DNA of 64,000 bases from Saccharothrix violaceirubra (GCF_014203755.1 NZ_JACHJS010000001.1:1798001-1862000); one strand, 5' to 3'; positions 8,904 through 17,044 are shown, counted from the stretch's first letter. Numbers and translations are program-made. The notes: a model not told the origin generated them from the letters alone.

Positions 8904-9121
8904 GGATCACTCCTCGACAAAGGGGTGGTCGAACGGAAGTCCAGTTTAGAGAGTGCCCGCCGGCGTATGCAGCACGGCTTCGGAGAGTGACCGATCGGTC
9001 GCGGTGCGCATCACCCGGCCGGGAGAATCGGCACGGCGTTTCGCGCGGCAGGATCAGGGGAACCGGGAACGTGAGCCGACGGCGGAACCTGTGGACCGCC
9101 GCCGGGTGCCGGCCCCGGATG

Positions 9122-9160
9122 CGGGTGCCGGTCGTGGACGGCGGCCACGACCGGCACCCG
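9122..9160. other. Long hairpin, 16-bp perfect stem with a 7-nt loop
   Basis: The arms CGGGTGCCGGTCGTGG (9122-9137) and CCACGACCGGCACCCG (9145-9160) are exact reverse complements around loop ACGGCGG. There is no T-tract on either side. It lies within a divergent gap, so it does not obviously end any gene seen here. It may be a terminator of antisense transcripts, a leader structure of the SDR mRNA or part of a small RNA. Confidence 0.5.
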
Positions 9161-9326
9161 GTGCGCGCCCCGCTCCGGTGCGGCACCCCGGCTCGCGGTC
9201 CGGAGGTGCGTTGTCCCCACGCGCCTCCGGCCCCGCTCGCCACGCGGCGGTCCCTGTCGAACAGGAGTCGGGACGTCGCCATGGGATACATCGGTTCCAC
9301 ACCCCCGTCCGCGTTAGCCTCCGGGC

Positions 9327-10028
9327 ATGGTCGAACCGGTCTTTCTGATCACAGGTGCGTCACGGGGCATCGGCGCGGCGACCGCGGCGCTGGCGGCGGA
9401 GGCCGGTTACCGCCTCGTGCTCACCGCGCGGGACGTGGCGGCACTGGCCGAGTACGCGCCGAGCCTGGGCACCCCCGACCGCGTGTGGGTGGCGCCGTGC
9501 GACGTCCGGGACTGGGCGCAGGTGAAGGCGTTGGTCGAGCGGGTCGAGGGGGAGTGGGGACGGCTCGACGTGGCGTTCGCGAACGCGGGCGTCAGCGTGG
9601 ACACGTCGTTCGCCACCGAGCGCGGCTCGTCGCCCGACCAGTGGGGCGACATGGTGCTGACCAACGTGGCCGGGCCCGCGTTCACCGCGCGGGCCGCCCT
9701 GCCGGCGTTGACCAGGTCCGGCGGGCACCTGGTGCTGACCGGATCGGCCGCCGGCCGCGGCGTGCGGCCGGGCAACCTGTACTCCGCGACGAAGTGGGCC
9801 GTGACCGGGCTGGCGCAGAACATCCGGGCGGAGTGCGTGGGCACGGGGGTGCGCGTGACGCTGCTGCAACCGGGTCTGACGGACACCGGCGGCATCCCCG
9901 ACGACCGGCGTGACGATCCCAAGCTCGCACCCGAGGACGTCGCCCGTGCCGTCCTGTACGCGGTGGGGCAGCCGCCGACGGTCGACGTGAACGAGATCGT
10001 CGTCCGGCCCGTCGGCCAGGAGCGCTGA
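9327..10028 (+). CDS. SDR family NAD(P)-dependent oxidoreductase
   Basis: A 233-residue classical short-chain dehydrogenase. It has a cofactor-binding TGASRGIG at residues 9-16, NAG in FANAG, a catalytic Ser in LTGSAAG, and the YSATK active-site pair. The substrate is unknown. There is no Shine-Dalgarno before ATG 9327, but a TAGCCT hexamer ends seven bases upstream, which would fit a -10 box and a leaderless transcript (inference). It stands alone between divergent and non-related genes. Confidence 0.88.
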   Translation: MVEPVFLITGASRGIGAATAALAAEAGYRLVLTARDVAALAEYAPSLGTPDRVWVAPCDVRDWAQVKALVERVEGEWGRLDVAFANAGVSVDTSFATERGSSPDQWGDMVLTNVAGPAFTARAALPALTRSGGHLVLTGSAAGRGVRPGNLYSATKWAVTGLAQNIRAECVGTGVRVTLLQPGLTDTGGIPDDRRDDPKLAPEDVARAVLYAVGQPPTVDVNEIVVRPVGQER

Positions 10029-10269
10029 CACGACCCCGGGAAGTCGTGCGGGCGTAGGGTTTCGTCGCGTCGGGGACAATGCGCGGAACGCTTTCGCCGG
10101 CCGCGGTCCGGACAGTCGGGAATTCCCCATGAGGGGGTATCCGGTCGCGCACAGTCATTCCGAGACTGCGTTGCGTTGATTCACCCGGATGGCGCGCTGC
10201 CCAGGCGTTCTACTGAGCCGACTACACCACTGACGGGCTCGGGGGAGAGGTCGAGGAAACGGAGCGTGT

Positions 10270-11094
10270 GTGGCGCCTGTCCGAGTACGGCCGGCGACAG
10301 GTCGCCGGATCGCGACCGGAATGGTGGTGGCGAGCGCGTTGGTCACGTTCTTCGCGTTGGTCGCCGTGTTGACCCCGACCCCCGTCGACGCGCGGGTGGT
10401 GGCGGCCCGGACCCTGGAGGCGGCGAAGGGCAGCCCGACCACGGGCGCCATCGCGGACGACGTCGCGCCGCGATTACCCGAGGGCGCGCGAGCCGTGGTC
10501 GTGAAGCCCGGCGGCACCGGTGAACGTGCCGGTACCGGCGAGGTCGCCGTGCTGGTCGGCGACGTCGACCGGTCGGCCGCGTCCCTGCTGCTCTCCGGTG
10601 GCGTGGTCGCCACGCAGCAGAGCGACGACGGCTGGTGGGTCGCGGTGTCCGTGCCCGATCCGAGGTCCCCTCCGCTGGGTGCCGTGCTGGCCCTGCTGAC
10701 CGGCGCCGTCGTGCTGGGCGCGGCGGCCACCGAACTGCACCGCCCGAAGCGCCGGGACGACCTGCTGGTGCGCGGTCTGGCGAACCTCCTCCCGGATCTC
10801 CCCGCACACGCGGCGTGGCGGGCGCGTGGCCTGCTCATCGCGGGCGGCGTGCGGCCGGTCCACCCCGACGAGCACCGGCACGTCGTGGGCACCGTGCCCA
10901 CCGACGACGAGGCGCTCGTGGGCACGGTCGCCCGCACGGTGCGTCCCGGATACGCCGACGGCGACCGGGTTCTGGTGCGGCCCGCGGTGTTCGTCTACGT
11001 GAAGACCGACGATCAAGGGTGTCCGCTACGCCACACTTTTCCGGCACAAGGAAGGGTTTTGAGACGCGGGAACGGCCCGAGTGGACCCTCTTGA
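10270..11094 (+). CDS. Membrane protein with a GrpE-like C-terminal region
   Basis: A 274-residue protein. It has one hydrophobic segment near the N-terminus (about 17-37), a second at about 137-155 (LGAVLALLTGAVVLGAAATEL), and between them a Val/Ala-rich extracytoplasmic region. The C-terminal stretch (GVRPVHPDEHRHVVGTVPTD, then DEALVGTVARTVRPGYADGDRVLVRPAVFVYV) resembles the C-terminal beta domain of actinobacterial GrpE, the DnaK nucleotide-exchange factor (HxxV-TxDP-VRPGY-LRPA-V pattern). A membrane-bound GrpE-like protein would be unusual. The start is GTG 10270; the last about 20 residues look like non-conserved read-through. The assignment is tentative. Confidence 0.5.
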   Translation: MAPVRVRPATGRRIATGMVVASALVTFFALVAVLTPTPVDARVVAARTLEAAKGSPTTGAIADDVAPRLPEGARAVVVKPGGTGERAGTGEVAVLVGDVDRSAASLLLSGGVVATQQSDDGWWVAVSVPDPRSPPLGAVLALLTGAVVLGAAATELHRPKRRDDLLVRGLANLLPDLPAHAAWRARGLLIAGGVRPVHPDEHRHVVGTVPTDDEALVGTVARTVRPGYADGDRVLVRPAVFVYVKTDDQGCPLRHTFPAQGRVLRRGNGPSGPS

Positions 11095-11247
11095 CCGCTT
11101 CAGGGCGCTTTCCGTCAAGGAGATCCACGCCCCAGCGCAATGACTGTCCATAATGGACTTTTAAGGCCGACCACCGGTGGATTTAGGCATCCGCACAGCT
11201 CACGCGGGTGGTGGCGCGTGACGAAAGGGTCGGACCACCCCCTCTTG

Positions 11248-11263
11248 ACTGGTGTAGACCAGT
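11248..11263. promoter_or_regulatory. DasR-responsive element (dre) upstream of the chitinase
   Basis: ACTGGTGTAGACCAGT is a near-perfect 16-bp palindrome and differs little from the DasR operator core (TGGTCTAGACCA type) known from Streptomyces chitin genes. TTGACT at 11245-11250, overlapping it, could be the -35 box. It is about 56 bases before the chitinase start, so a GntR-family DasR homologue would block the promoter until aminosugar phosphates accumulate (established for Streptomyces, inferred here). Confidence 0.8.
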
Positions 11264-11318
11264 CATGTTGAAGTGGCCGTCGTCACGTCAGAGGGCGCTC
11301 TAGGGGAAGAAGAGAACT

Positions 11319-12455
11319 TTGTCGAGATTGCGCGTGGTGGCTGCCATCGCCACGGTCGTCGTCGGCGCGGGCACGGCGATCGCGATCGCCGGGACGTCCG
11401 CCTCCGCGGCCGACTGCGCCGCGGCCTGGAGTGCGTCGTCGGTGTACACGGGCGGCCAGACGGCCTCCTACAACGGTCGCAACTGGACCGCCAAGTGGTG
11501 GACCCAGAACGAGAAGCCGGGCGGCACCCAGGTCTGGACGGACCAGGGCACCTGCGGCTCCGGTCCGGGCACCGGCACCACGACGACCACCAGGACCACG
11601 ACCGTGCCGACCAGTCCGACCCAGCCCGCCAAGTGCACCGAGACCTGGGTGCGCGGCAAGGCGTACGTGACCGGCGACGTCGTCCGCTACACGGACAACA
11701 AGTACTACGTCGCCGAGCACGACAACCCGGGCTACGACCCGGTCGTGAGCACCTGGTACTGGGACCCGTACACCGGGTGCGGCGACACGCCCACCACGGT
11801 CACGAGCACCAGCACCACGCAGAACCCGAACCCCGGCCAGTTCGTGGTGAGCGAGGCCCAGTTCAACCAGATGTTCCCGAGCCGGAGCAGCTTCTACACC
11901 TACGCCGGTCTGGTCGCGGCCCTGTCCTCGTACCCCGGTTTCGCGAACACCGGCGGTGACGTCGTCCGCAAGCAGGAGGCGGCGGCGTTCCTGGCGAACG
12001 TGAACCACGAGACCGGCGGCCTGTACTACGTGGTGGAGCAGAACCAGGCCAACTACCCGCACTACTGCGACACGAGCAAGTCGTACGGGTGCCCGGCCGG
12101 CAACGCGGCGTACTACGGCCGCGGCCCGATCCAGCTCAGCTGGAACTTCAACTACAAGGCCGCGGGCGACGCGCTGGGCCTGCCCCTGCTGACCAACCCG
12201 TACCTGGTCGAGCGCGACCCGGCGGTGGCCTGGCAGACCGGCCTTTGGTACTGGAACACCCAGAACGGTCCCGGCACCATGACCGCGCACAACGCGATGG
12301 TGACCGGCGCCGGCTTCGGCGAGACCATCCGCAGCATCAACGGCACCCTCGAGTGCAACGGCGGCAACCCCGCCCAGGTGCAGAGCCGGATCAACGCGTA
12401 CCAGAAGTTCGTGGGCATCCTCGGGGTGCCGGCGGGCAACAACCTCTCCTGCTGA
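11319..12455 (+). CDS. Secreted GH19 chitinase with two carbohydrate-binding modules
   Basis: Encodes 378 residues. The signal peptide ends near residue 30 (GTSASA-A). A CBM5/12-like module spans about 33-79 (AAWSASSVYTGGQTASYNG), followed by a Thr-rich linker, then a second module (about 106-154; CTETWVRGKAYVTGD). After another Thr-rich linker comes the GH19 catalytic domain (about 175-378). The catalytic Glu pair is visible as E231 in NHETGG and E240, nine residues later, as in family F/G bacterial class IV-like enzymes. Other family landmarks are YYGRGPIQLSWN and the final paired Cys. The start is TTG 11319 with a purine-rich GGGGAAGAAGAGA before it. It should hydrolyse chitin outside the cell and is controlled by the dre site. 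Confidence 0.95.
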   Translation: MSRLRVVAAIATVVVGAGTAIAIAGTSASAADCAAAWSASSVYTGGQTASYNGRNWTAKWWTQNEKPGGTQVWTDQGTCGSGPGTGTTTTTRTTTVPTSPTQPAKCTETWVRGKAYVTGDVVRYTDNKYYVAEHDNPGYDPVVSTWYWDPYTGCGDTPTTVTSTSTTQNPNPGQFVVSEAQFNQMFPSRSSFYTYAGLVAALSSYPGFANTGGDVVRKQEAAAFLANVNHETGGLYYVVEQNQANYPHYCDTSKSYGCPAGNAAYYGRGPIQLSWNFNYKAAGDALGLPLLTNPYLVERDPAVAWQTGLWYWNTQNGPGTMTAHNAMVTGAGFGETIRSINGTLECNGGNPAQVQSRINAYQKFVGILGVPAGNNLSC

Positions 12456-12463
12456 CCGGGGGT

Positions 12464-12496
12464 GGGGTCCGCCGTCCCCCTGCGACGGCGGACCCC
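12464..12496 (+). terminator. Terminator hairpin after the chitinase gene
   Basis: GGGGTCCGCCGTC (12464-12476) pairs perfectly with GACGGCGGACCCC (12484-12496) around a 7-nt loop, starting nine bases after the chitinase stop. There is no T-run, as is common in actinobacteria. Confidence 0.7.
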
Positions 12497-12731
12497 CAGG
12501 CCCCTCCCCGTACGAACCCCGCGGTGAGAACCCAGCCGCGGACCCTGCGAGAACTTCCCGTGAGGTCCCTGCCGAACCGGGAAAGGCTTCGACGGTCACC
12601 CGTCGAGAACCACGTCCGTGCGGCGCACCCGCGCCCGCGTCCGTTCGGACGTGTGATCCGTGTGGCGGAACGTTTTCCGGGTCGTGTTCACACTGTGGAC
12701 GGCGTCCCGTTGGGCCGCCCGGCCCACTTCC

Positions 12732-12770
12732 TTGACCCGGATGACGTTGCCGATTATGGTCTAGACCACA
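12732..12770 (+). promoter_or_regulatory. LPMO promoter with overlapping DasR element
   Basis: TTGACC (12732-12737) is followed after 17 bases by TATGGT (12755-12760), a reasonable -35/-10 pair. The -10 overlaps TATGGTCTAGACCACA (12755-12770), whose core TGGTCTAGACCA (12757-12768) is a perfect palindrome and the canonical DasR operator core. Bound DasR would cover the -10 box. The LPMO start lies 120 bases downstream. The gap 12497-12731 shows nothing else recognisable. Confidence 0.8.
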
Positions 12771-12889
12771 TCGATGTCCGTGACGCCCCGTCCGCGAGGC
12801 GTCACGCGGTGTCGACGAGATCCGGCCGCCGCGGACCACCCCTGCACCGGGAGCCCCCGGGTTCCCTCCGAAGGAGCTGGACAGAACAC

Positions 12890-13651
12890 ATGAGCGTGAA
12901 ACGCAAAGTCGCCGCGATGCTCGCGGGCGTCGGCGTCGCCCCCCTGATCATCGTCGCCGGCGCCGGCTCGGCCAGCGCCCACGGCTACGTCTCGTCGCCG
13001 CCCAGCCGCCAGGCGCTGTGCGCCTCCGGCAAGGTCACCGGCTGCGGCCAGATCCAGTACGAGCCGCAGAGCGTCGAAGGCCCCAAGGGCCTGACGAGCT
13101 GCAACGCCGGCATCGGCCAGTTCGCCATCCTCAACGACGACAGCAAGAACTGGCCCGCCACATCGGTCGGCAGCTCCGCCCAGTTCACCTGGACGCTGAC
13201 CGCCCGGCACGCCACCAGCACCTGGCAGTACTTCATCGGTGGCTCGAAGATCGCCGAGATCAACGACGGTGGCAAGCAGCCCGGCGCGACCGTCACGCAC
13301 TCGGTGAACCTCGGCGGCCGTTCCGGTCGCCAGAAGGTGCTGGCCGTGTGGAACATCTCGGACACCGCGAACGCGTTCTACGCCTGCATCGACCTGCAGG
13401 TCGGCGGGGGCAACCCCGACCCCGACCCGACGACGACCACGCGGCCCACGACCACCACGCCGCCGACCACGACGACCAAGCCCACCACGACCACGACGCC
13501 GCCGGCCGGTGGCACGTGGGCCGCGGGCGTGTCGTACGCGACCGGCGCGCAGGTCACCTACGGTGGCGCGTCCTACAAGGCGATCCAGGGTCACACCTCG
13601 CTGACCGGCTGGGAACCGCCGAACACGCCGTCGCTGTGGCAGCGGCTCTGA
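12890..13651 (+). CDS. Secreted AA10 lytic polysaccharide monooxygenase with CBM5/12
   Basis: Encodes 253 residues. The signal peptide ends at residue 30 (SASA), leaving His31 as the mature N-terminus (HGYVSSPPSR), the first ligand of the copper histidine brace. The second ligand is H107 in LTARHATSTW. The AA10 domain runs to about 197, then a Thr/Pro linker (about 200-215) and a CBM5/12-like chitin-binding module (GTWAAGVSYATGAQVTYGG to the end, LWQRL). The enzyme should oxidatively cleave crystalline chitin and assist the neighbouring chitinase. I chose ATG 12890 because it gives the signal peptide and has AAGGAG at 12871-12876; the frame is open further upstream without coding character. 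Confidence 0.95.
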   Translation: MSVKRKVAAMLAGVGVAPLIIVAGAGSASAHGYVSSPPSRQALCASGKVTGCGQIQYEPQSVEGPKGLTSCNAGIGQFAILNDDSKNWPATSVGSSAQFTWTLTARHATSTWQYFIGGSKIAEINDGGKQPGATVTHSVNLGGRSGRQKVLAVWNISDTANAFYACIDLQVGGGNPDPDPTTTTRPTTTTPPTTTTKPTTTTTPPAGGTWAAGVSYATGAQVTYGGASYKAIQGHTSLTGWEPPNTPSLWQRL

Positions 13652-13668
13652 CGGGGTCGACCCCGTGA

Positions 13669-13708
13669 AGCCCGTCCGCGCCGCCCTGACACGGCGCGGG
13701 CGGGCTTT
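13669..13708 (+). terminator. Terminator after the LPMO gene
   Basis: AGCCCGTCCGCGCCG (13669-13683) pairs with CGGCGCGGGCGGGCT (13692-13706) with one G-T pair and an 8-nt loop, followed by TT. It sits 17 bases after the LPMO stop and before the DUF305 gene. Confidence 0.75.
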
Positions 13709-13734
13709 CCCCTACCCTTTTCGAGGAGACGACC

Positions 13735-14319
13735 TTGAAGCGCCTCGTCGCCCTAGTCGCCGGCCTGTCCCTGCTGCTGGTGGCCGGGTGTAGTTCGCCT
13801 TCCGACGGTCTCGTCACGCCGACCGGCCCCGCGCCGTCGACGATCGCGGAGACCGCGGAGCACAACGACACCGACGTGATGTTCCTGCAGATGGCCATCG
13901 CCCATCACAAGCAGGGCCTGGAGATCGTGAAGCTCGCCAAGGACCACGCGGTCCGGTCGGACGTGAAGACGCTCGCCGCGGCCATCGAGGTCACGCAGCT
14001 CTCCGAGATCGACTCGATGACCAAGTGGCTCGGCGACTGGGGCAAGCCCGAGTCGTCCGGTACGGACATGCAGTTGCACGCCGACCACGGCGGCGACCAC
14101 TCGACGCGTCCCGAGGACATCGCCGAGATCGCCGCGCTGCCGTCCGGCGAGTTCGAGAAGGGTTTCCTCAACCTCCTCATCGCCCATCAGCACAACGCCG
14201 TCGCGATCGCCAAGTTCGAGCGCGAGGGCGGCTCCAACCCGCAGTCCAAGGGCCTGGCCGACCGGATCTTCGAGTCGCGTTCGGCGCAGATCGCCCAGAT
14301 GCTCGGCTACCTGAACTAG
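13735..14319 (+). CDS. DUF305 lipoprotein
   Basis: A 194-residue lipoprotein with lipobox VAGC at about residues 16-19 (LLLVAGCSS). The DUF305 domain follows, with two His-rich four-helix motifs: HNDTDVMFLQMAIAHHKQGLEI and LNLLIAHQHNAVAIAKFE. Members of this family are exported and have been linked to metal (copper) binding. The start is TTG 13735 with GAGGAG seven to twelve bases before. Its stop overlaps the convergent pseudouridine synthase stop by CTAG. Confidence 0.9.
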   Translation: MKRLVALVAGLSLLLVAGCSSPSDGLVTPTGPAPSTIAETAEHNDTDVMFLQMAIAHHKQGLEIVKLAKDHAVRSDVKTLAAAIEVTQLSEIDSMTKWLGDWGKPESSGTDMQLHADHGGDHSTRPEDIAEIAALPSGEFEKGFLNLLIAHQHNAVAIAKFEREGGSNPQSKGLADRIFESRSAQIAQMLGYLN

Positions 14320-15221
14320 AGGTCGAGTCGCAGCCCGCTGGTGAAGCGCCGGTGCTCGCCGGTGACCGGGTCGGTGAAGGCGAGCACCTTCGCCAGCAGG
14401 CGCAACGGGTTCGTGAAGTCGTCCAACGGCTTCTCGGTGAGGACGGGGTAGAAGTCGTCGTCGCGGATGGGGATGCCCAGCGAACTCAGGTGCAGTCGGA
14501 GCTGGTGCGTCCGCCCGGTGGTGGGCAGCAGTCGGTAACGGCCCCACTGCCCGTCGTGCTCCACGAGTTCGATCCGCGTCTCGGCGTTGGGCTCGCCGGG
14601 CACCTCCTGGGCGGTGATCACACCTTTGATCTTGACGATGCGGCTGGTGACCGTGCGCGGCAGGTCGAGGCCGGGGTCGTAGCGGGCGATCGCCTCGTAC
14701 TCCTTGTGCACGCCGCGGTCGCGGAACAGGTTCTGGTAGCGGCCCCTCAGCGTGGGATCGACGACGAACAGCACGAGGCCGGCTGTGCCGCGGTCCAGTC
14801 GGTGTGCGGGGCTGAGCGTGGGCAGGTCGAGATCGCGGCGTAGCCGGACCAGTGCGGTCTCCACGATGTGGCTGCCGCGGGGGATCGTGGCCAGGAAGTG
14901 CGGTTTGTCGACGACGAGGATGGCGTCGTCGCGGTGCACGACGGAGATGTCGAACGGCACGGGCACCTCGTTCGGCAGGTCCCGGTGGAACCAGACCGAG
15001 GTGCCGGGTGCGAACGGGGTGTCGGGTGCGAGCGGGCCGTGCAGGTCGTGGATCGCGCCCTGGGCGAGGAGTTCGTCGATCCTGGCCGGCTCCACCCGGG
15101 GCAACCGGTCGACCAGGTGGTCGCGCAGCGTGGTCCAGTGGCCTTCGTCGGGCAGTCGTAGTCGTGCGGGGTCGAGTCCGTGCCGCTGGGCGAGTGCCGC
15201 GGGCCTCTGCTTGCGCCTCAT
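14316..15221 (-). CDS. RluA-family pseudouridine synthase
   Basis: A 301-residue protein with the RluA catalytic motif SPAHRLDRGTAGLVLF (catalytic Asp in HRLDRGT). It also has VVDKPHFLATIPRG, GVHKEYEAI and the C-terminal TTGRTHQLRLHLSSLG motif. It isomerises uridine in rRNA or tRNA; the exact target cannot be predicted. The N-terminal 90 residues may hold a degenerate S4-like region. Coding ends in the CTAG shared with the DUF305 gene. Confidence 0.92.
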   Translation of the reverse strand: MRRKQRPAALAQRHGLDPARLRLPDEGHWTTLRDHLVDRLPRVEPARIDELLAQGAIHDLHGPLAPDTPFAPGTSVWFHRDLPNEVPVPFDISVVHRDDAILVVDKPHFLATIPRGSHIVETALVRLRRDLDLPTLSPAHRLDRGTAGLVLFVVDPTLRGRYQNLFRDRGVHKEYEAIARYDPGLDLPRTVTSRIVKIKGVITAQEVPGEPNAETRIELVEHDGQWGRYRLLPTTGRTHQLRLHLSSLGIPIRDDDFYPVLTEKPLDDFTNPLRLLAKVLAFTDPVTGEHRRFTSGLRLDL

Positions 15222-15244
15222 CGGCCGCCAAGCCTAGCCCACCT

Positions 15245-15310
15245 GCGAGTTATGCGTTCAGACACCACGAGTTGTGCGTTCAGGCACCGCGAAATGTGCA
15301 TTCGGGTACC
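15245..15310 (+). repeat. 22-bp tandem repeat array R1 (three units, + orientation)
   Basis: Three exact 22-bp periods lie at 15245-15266, 15267-15288 and 15289-15310. Unit 1 contains GCGAGTTATGCGTTCAGACA followed by CC, unit 2 contains ACGAGTTGTGCGTTCAGGCA plus CC, and unit 3 is a diverged GCGAAATGTGCATTCGGGTA plus CC. The same family recurs at 17045, 46836 and 53966. Confidence 0.9.
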
Positions 15311-15322
15311 GCGTGGTCGCTG

Positions 15323-15922
15323 TCAGTCCGCCTTCGCGAACGTCACCTGGTACCCCAACGCGCCGAGTAGTCCGGACAGCATCTTGCGGGTGTTGTCCGA
15401 CGCCTTCGCGAGAATGCCGGATTCCTTGGCCGCCGCCGCGATCTTCTCCTCGGCGGCCACGTAGAACGGCTGTTGGTCGGTCGTCTCGACCATGTCGGTC
15501 AGGCGGTCCCACAGGCCGCGTTCCTGGGCGAACACGTAGCACTTCTCCTGGTGCAGGTTGGGCTTGTCCAACGCCGGTGCGGGGAGGTCGACCTCGACGG
15601 TCTTGTGCTCCTGGTCGATCCTCAGTGCCTTCTCCTCGATTCCGGCGAAGTCGACGTAGGCGTTCACCGAACCGGCCGCCACGAACAGCGTCCGCTTGCC
15701 GGCCAACGCGGCGGGTACGTAGCGGACGTCGTTCTCGATGTCGAGGACGACCTGGAACTCGCCCGCCGCCGCGTGGTACTGGCTCAGGTCGCGCACGGAC
15801 TGGAGCAGGGCCGGTTGCGAGCGGTCGATCGTGTCGGTGCCGAAGCGGGGCACGATCACCGCCGCGACGGCTCCCACGACGAGCACCACCACCGCGATCA
15901 GAGCACCGATGCGCCAGGTCAT
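15323..15922 (-). CDS. DUF4230 membrane-anchored protein
   Basis: A 199-residue protein with a single N-terminal transmembrane segment (about 5-25, IGALIAVVVLVVGAVAAVIV). It continues with a DUF4230 pattern: LLQSVRDLSQYHAAAGEFQVVLDIE, then GKRTLFVAAGSVNAYVDF and DLPAPALDKPNL. The function of the family is unknown. The stop lies 12 bases from repeat array R1. Confidence 0.8.
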   Translation of the reverse strand: MTWRIGALIAVVVLVVGAVAAVIVPRFGTDTIDRSQPALLQSVRDLSQYHAAAGEFQVVLDIENDVRYVPAALAGKRTLFVAAGSVNAYVDFAGIEEKALRIDQEHKTVEVDLPAPALDKPNLHQEKCYVFAQERGLWDRLTDMVETTDQQPFYVAAEEKIAAAAKESGILAKASDNTRKMLSGLLGALGYQVTFAKAD

Positions 15923-16007
15923 GCTCCGGCGGGTACCCGTTCACCGATGTGCCCAATCCCGCTTTTCGTGTCCTTTGTAGACGGTGTAACGCGAGCTTCG
16001 CGCGGGT

Positions 16008-16448
16008 ATGGCTGCGGCCATGACCACCATCGACAAAACCCAGGGCAGGAGACCGGACGGCGTCGACGACACGACCGTCGAGGCGGTCGGCGCGCTCACC
16101 GAGGCGTTGGAGACGACGGAACGGGCGCGGGGCGCGCTCTACGACTTCCACCAGCTCACGGGCAGCGCCGACGAGAAGGTGGCGCACGCCGTGGAGTTGC
16201 TGCGCGCGGCCGGGCACGCCTACCTCGCGGACCGGGTCGAGCAGGAGTTGGTCGGCCGCAACGTGGTCGACGGCCGGTGGACGTTCCAGCTCGTCGAGGA
16301 CTACGACGACGGCTACTACGCGTTGTTCCGCTCGTTGGAGCGCACCGCCCGCGACCGGCTGCTCGGCGGCCAACGCCACGTGTACGAGTCGGAGCTGAAG
16401 GTCCGCAACACGACGACCGGCGAACCCGGCCACGAACTCGACCCCTAG
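16008..16448 (+). CDS. Conserved hypothetical protein
   Basis: A 146-residue soluble protein; ATG 16020 (MTTIDKT) is an alternative start. It is helical in the N-terminal half (VEAVGALTEALETTERARGALYDFHQLTGSADEKVAHAVELLR) and has an aromatic VEDYDDGYYALFRSLE stretch. Similar proteins occur in many actinomycetes without known function. Its TAG overlaps the convergent gene's stop by CTAG. Confidence 0.6.
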   Translation: MAAAMTTIDKTQGRRPDGVDDTTVEAVGALTEALETTERARGALYDFHQLTGSADEKVAHAVELLRAAGHAYLADRVEQELVGRNVVDGRWTFQLVEDYDDGYYALFRSLERTARDRLLGGQRHVYESELKVRNTTTGEPGHELDP

Positions 16449-17011
16449 TCGTCCTCGCGATCCTCGCCCCGGCGGCGCAGGAACGCGAAGCCGGGGATGC
16501 CGAGGATCGCCTGCCGGACGTCGTTGGTGACCTCCAGCAACTGGTGGATGTCCGGGCCCACCCGGTCGAGGGTGGCGAGGATGGGCAGGACGTCCTCGAT
16601 CAGGTGCCGGGTGAGCACGGGCAGGCGGTCGACCAGTTCGACGGCCGCGTCCACCTCCTGCGGCGACAACTCGTCGACGAACCGCTTGGCCAACGGTCGG
16701 GCCTGCCGGGCCAGGGGCGCGTAGTCGTCGACGAGTTCCCGCGAGGTGCGCGCGGCCGTCGACGCGTCGGTCAGGACCTGTTCGGCGGCGGCCGTGGCCA
16801 CGCGTGCGCGCCCGACCACCATCTCGGTCTCCTCCAGTACGCGTTCGGTGCGGTCGACCAACGCGTCCGCCCGGCGGACCACGTCCTCGGCCGCCTGGAG
16901 CAGGTCGAGTACGCGGCCGGGCACGGAGGCGGCGGTGACGACCAGGGACGGCACCGTCGTCGTGACGGTGGTCCGGGCGAACGAGAACAGCGCGCGCGGG
17001 CTCAGGTCCAT
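16445..17011 (-). CDS. Hypothetical helical protein
   Basis: A 188-residue protein. A hydrophobic N-terminus (FSFARTTVTTTVPSLVVTAASVPG) is followed by long helices with heptad-like spacing (LLQAAEDVVRRADALVDRTERVLEETEMVV and later repeats) and a hydrophobic C-terminal GIPGFAFLRR. It could be a peripheral membrane or phasin-like helical protein; no family is recognised. I chose ATG 17011; the frame opens further upstream inside repeat array R2, which is unlikely to be coding. Confidence 0.6.
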   Translation of the reverse strand: MDLSPRALFSFARTTVTTTVPSLVVTAASVPGRVLDLLQAAEDVVRRADALVDRTERVLEETEMVVGRARVATAAAEQVLTDASTAARTSRELVDDYAPLARQARPLAKRFVDELSPQEVDAAVELVDRLPVLTRHLIEDVLPILATLDRVGPDIHQLLEVTNDVRQAILGIPGFAFLRRRGEDREDD

Positions 17012-17044
17012 GTCCACCACTGTGCCCGCATTCACCCGATCGAA

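Larger units (their letters stand above)
8828..9326 (+). other. Divergent intergenic region
   Basis: About 500 bases separate the CNNM operon (leftward) from the SDR gene (rightward). Apart from the palindrome at 8888-8903 and the hairpin at 9122-9160 I see no gene. The open frames on both strands are Arg/Pro rich artefacts with no family resemblance. No M-box riboswitch could be recognised by eye. Confidence 0.5.

Noticed and set aside
8824..9300. 158-residue minus-strand frame in the CNNM/SDR divergent gap
   Set aside because: Composition is that of random high-GC sequence; no domain, no ribosome-binding site, and it runs through a hairpin.
15181..15370. Short frames reading the 22-bp repeats as protein (MRSDTASCAF-like translations)
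   Set aside because: The translations merely reflect the DNA repeat, occur in several frames and both strands, and lack starts with ribosome-binding sites.
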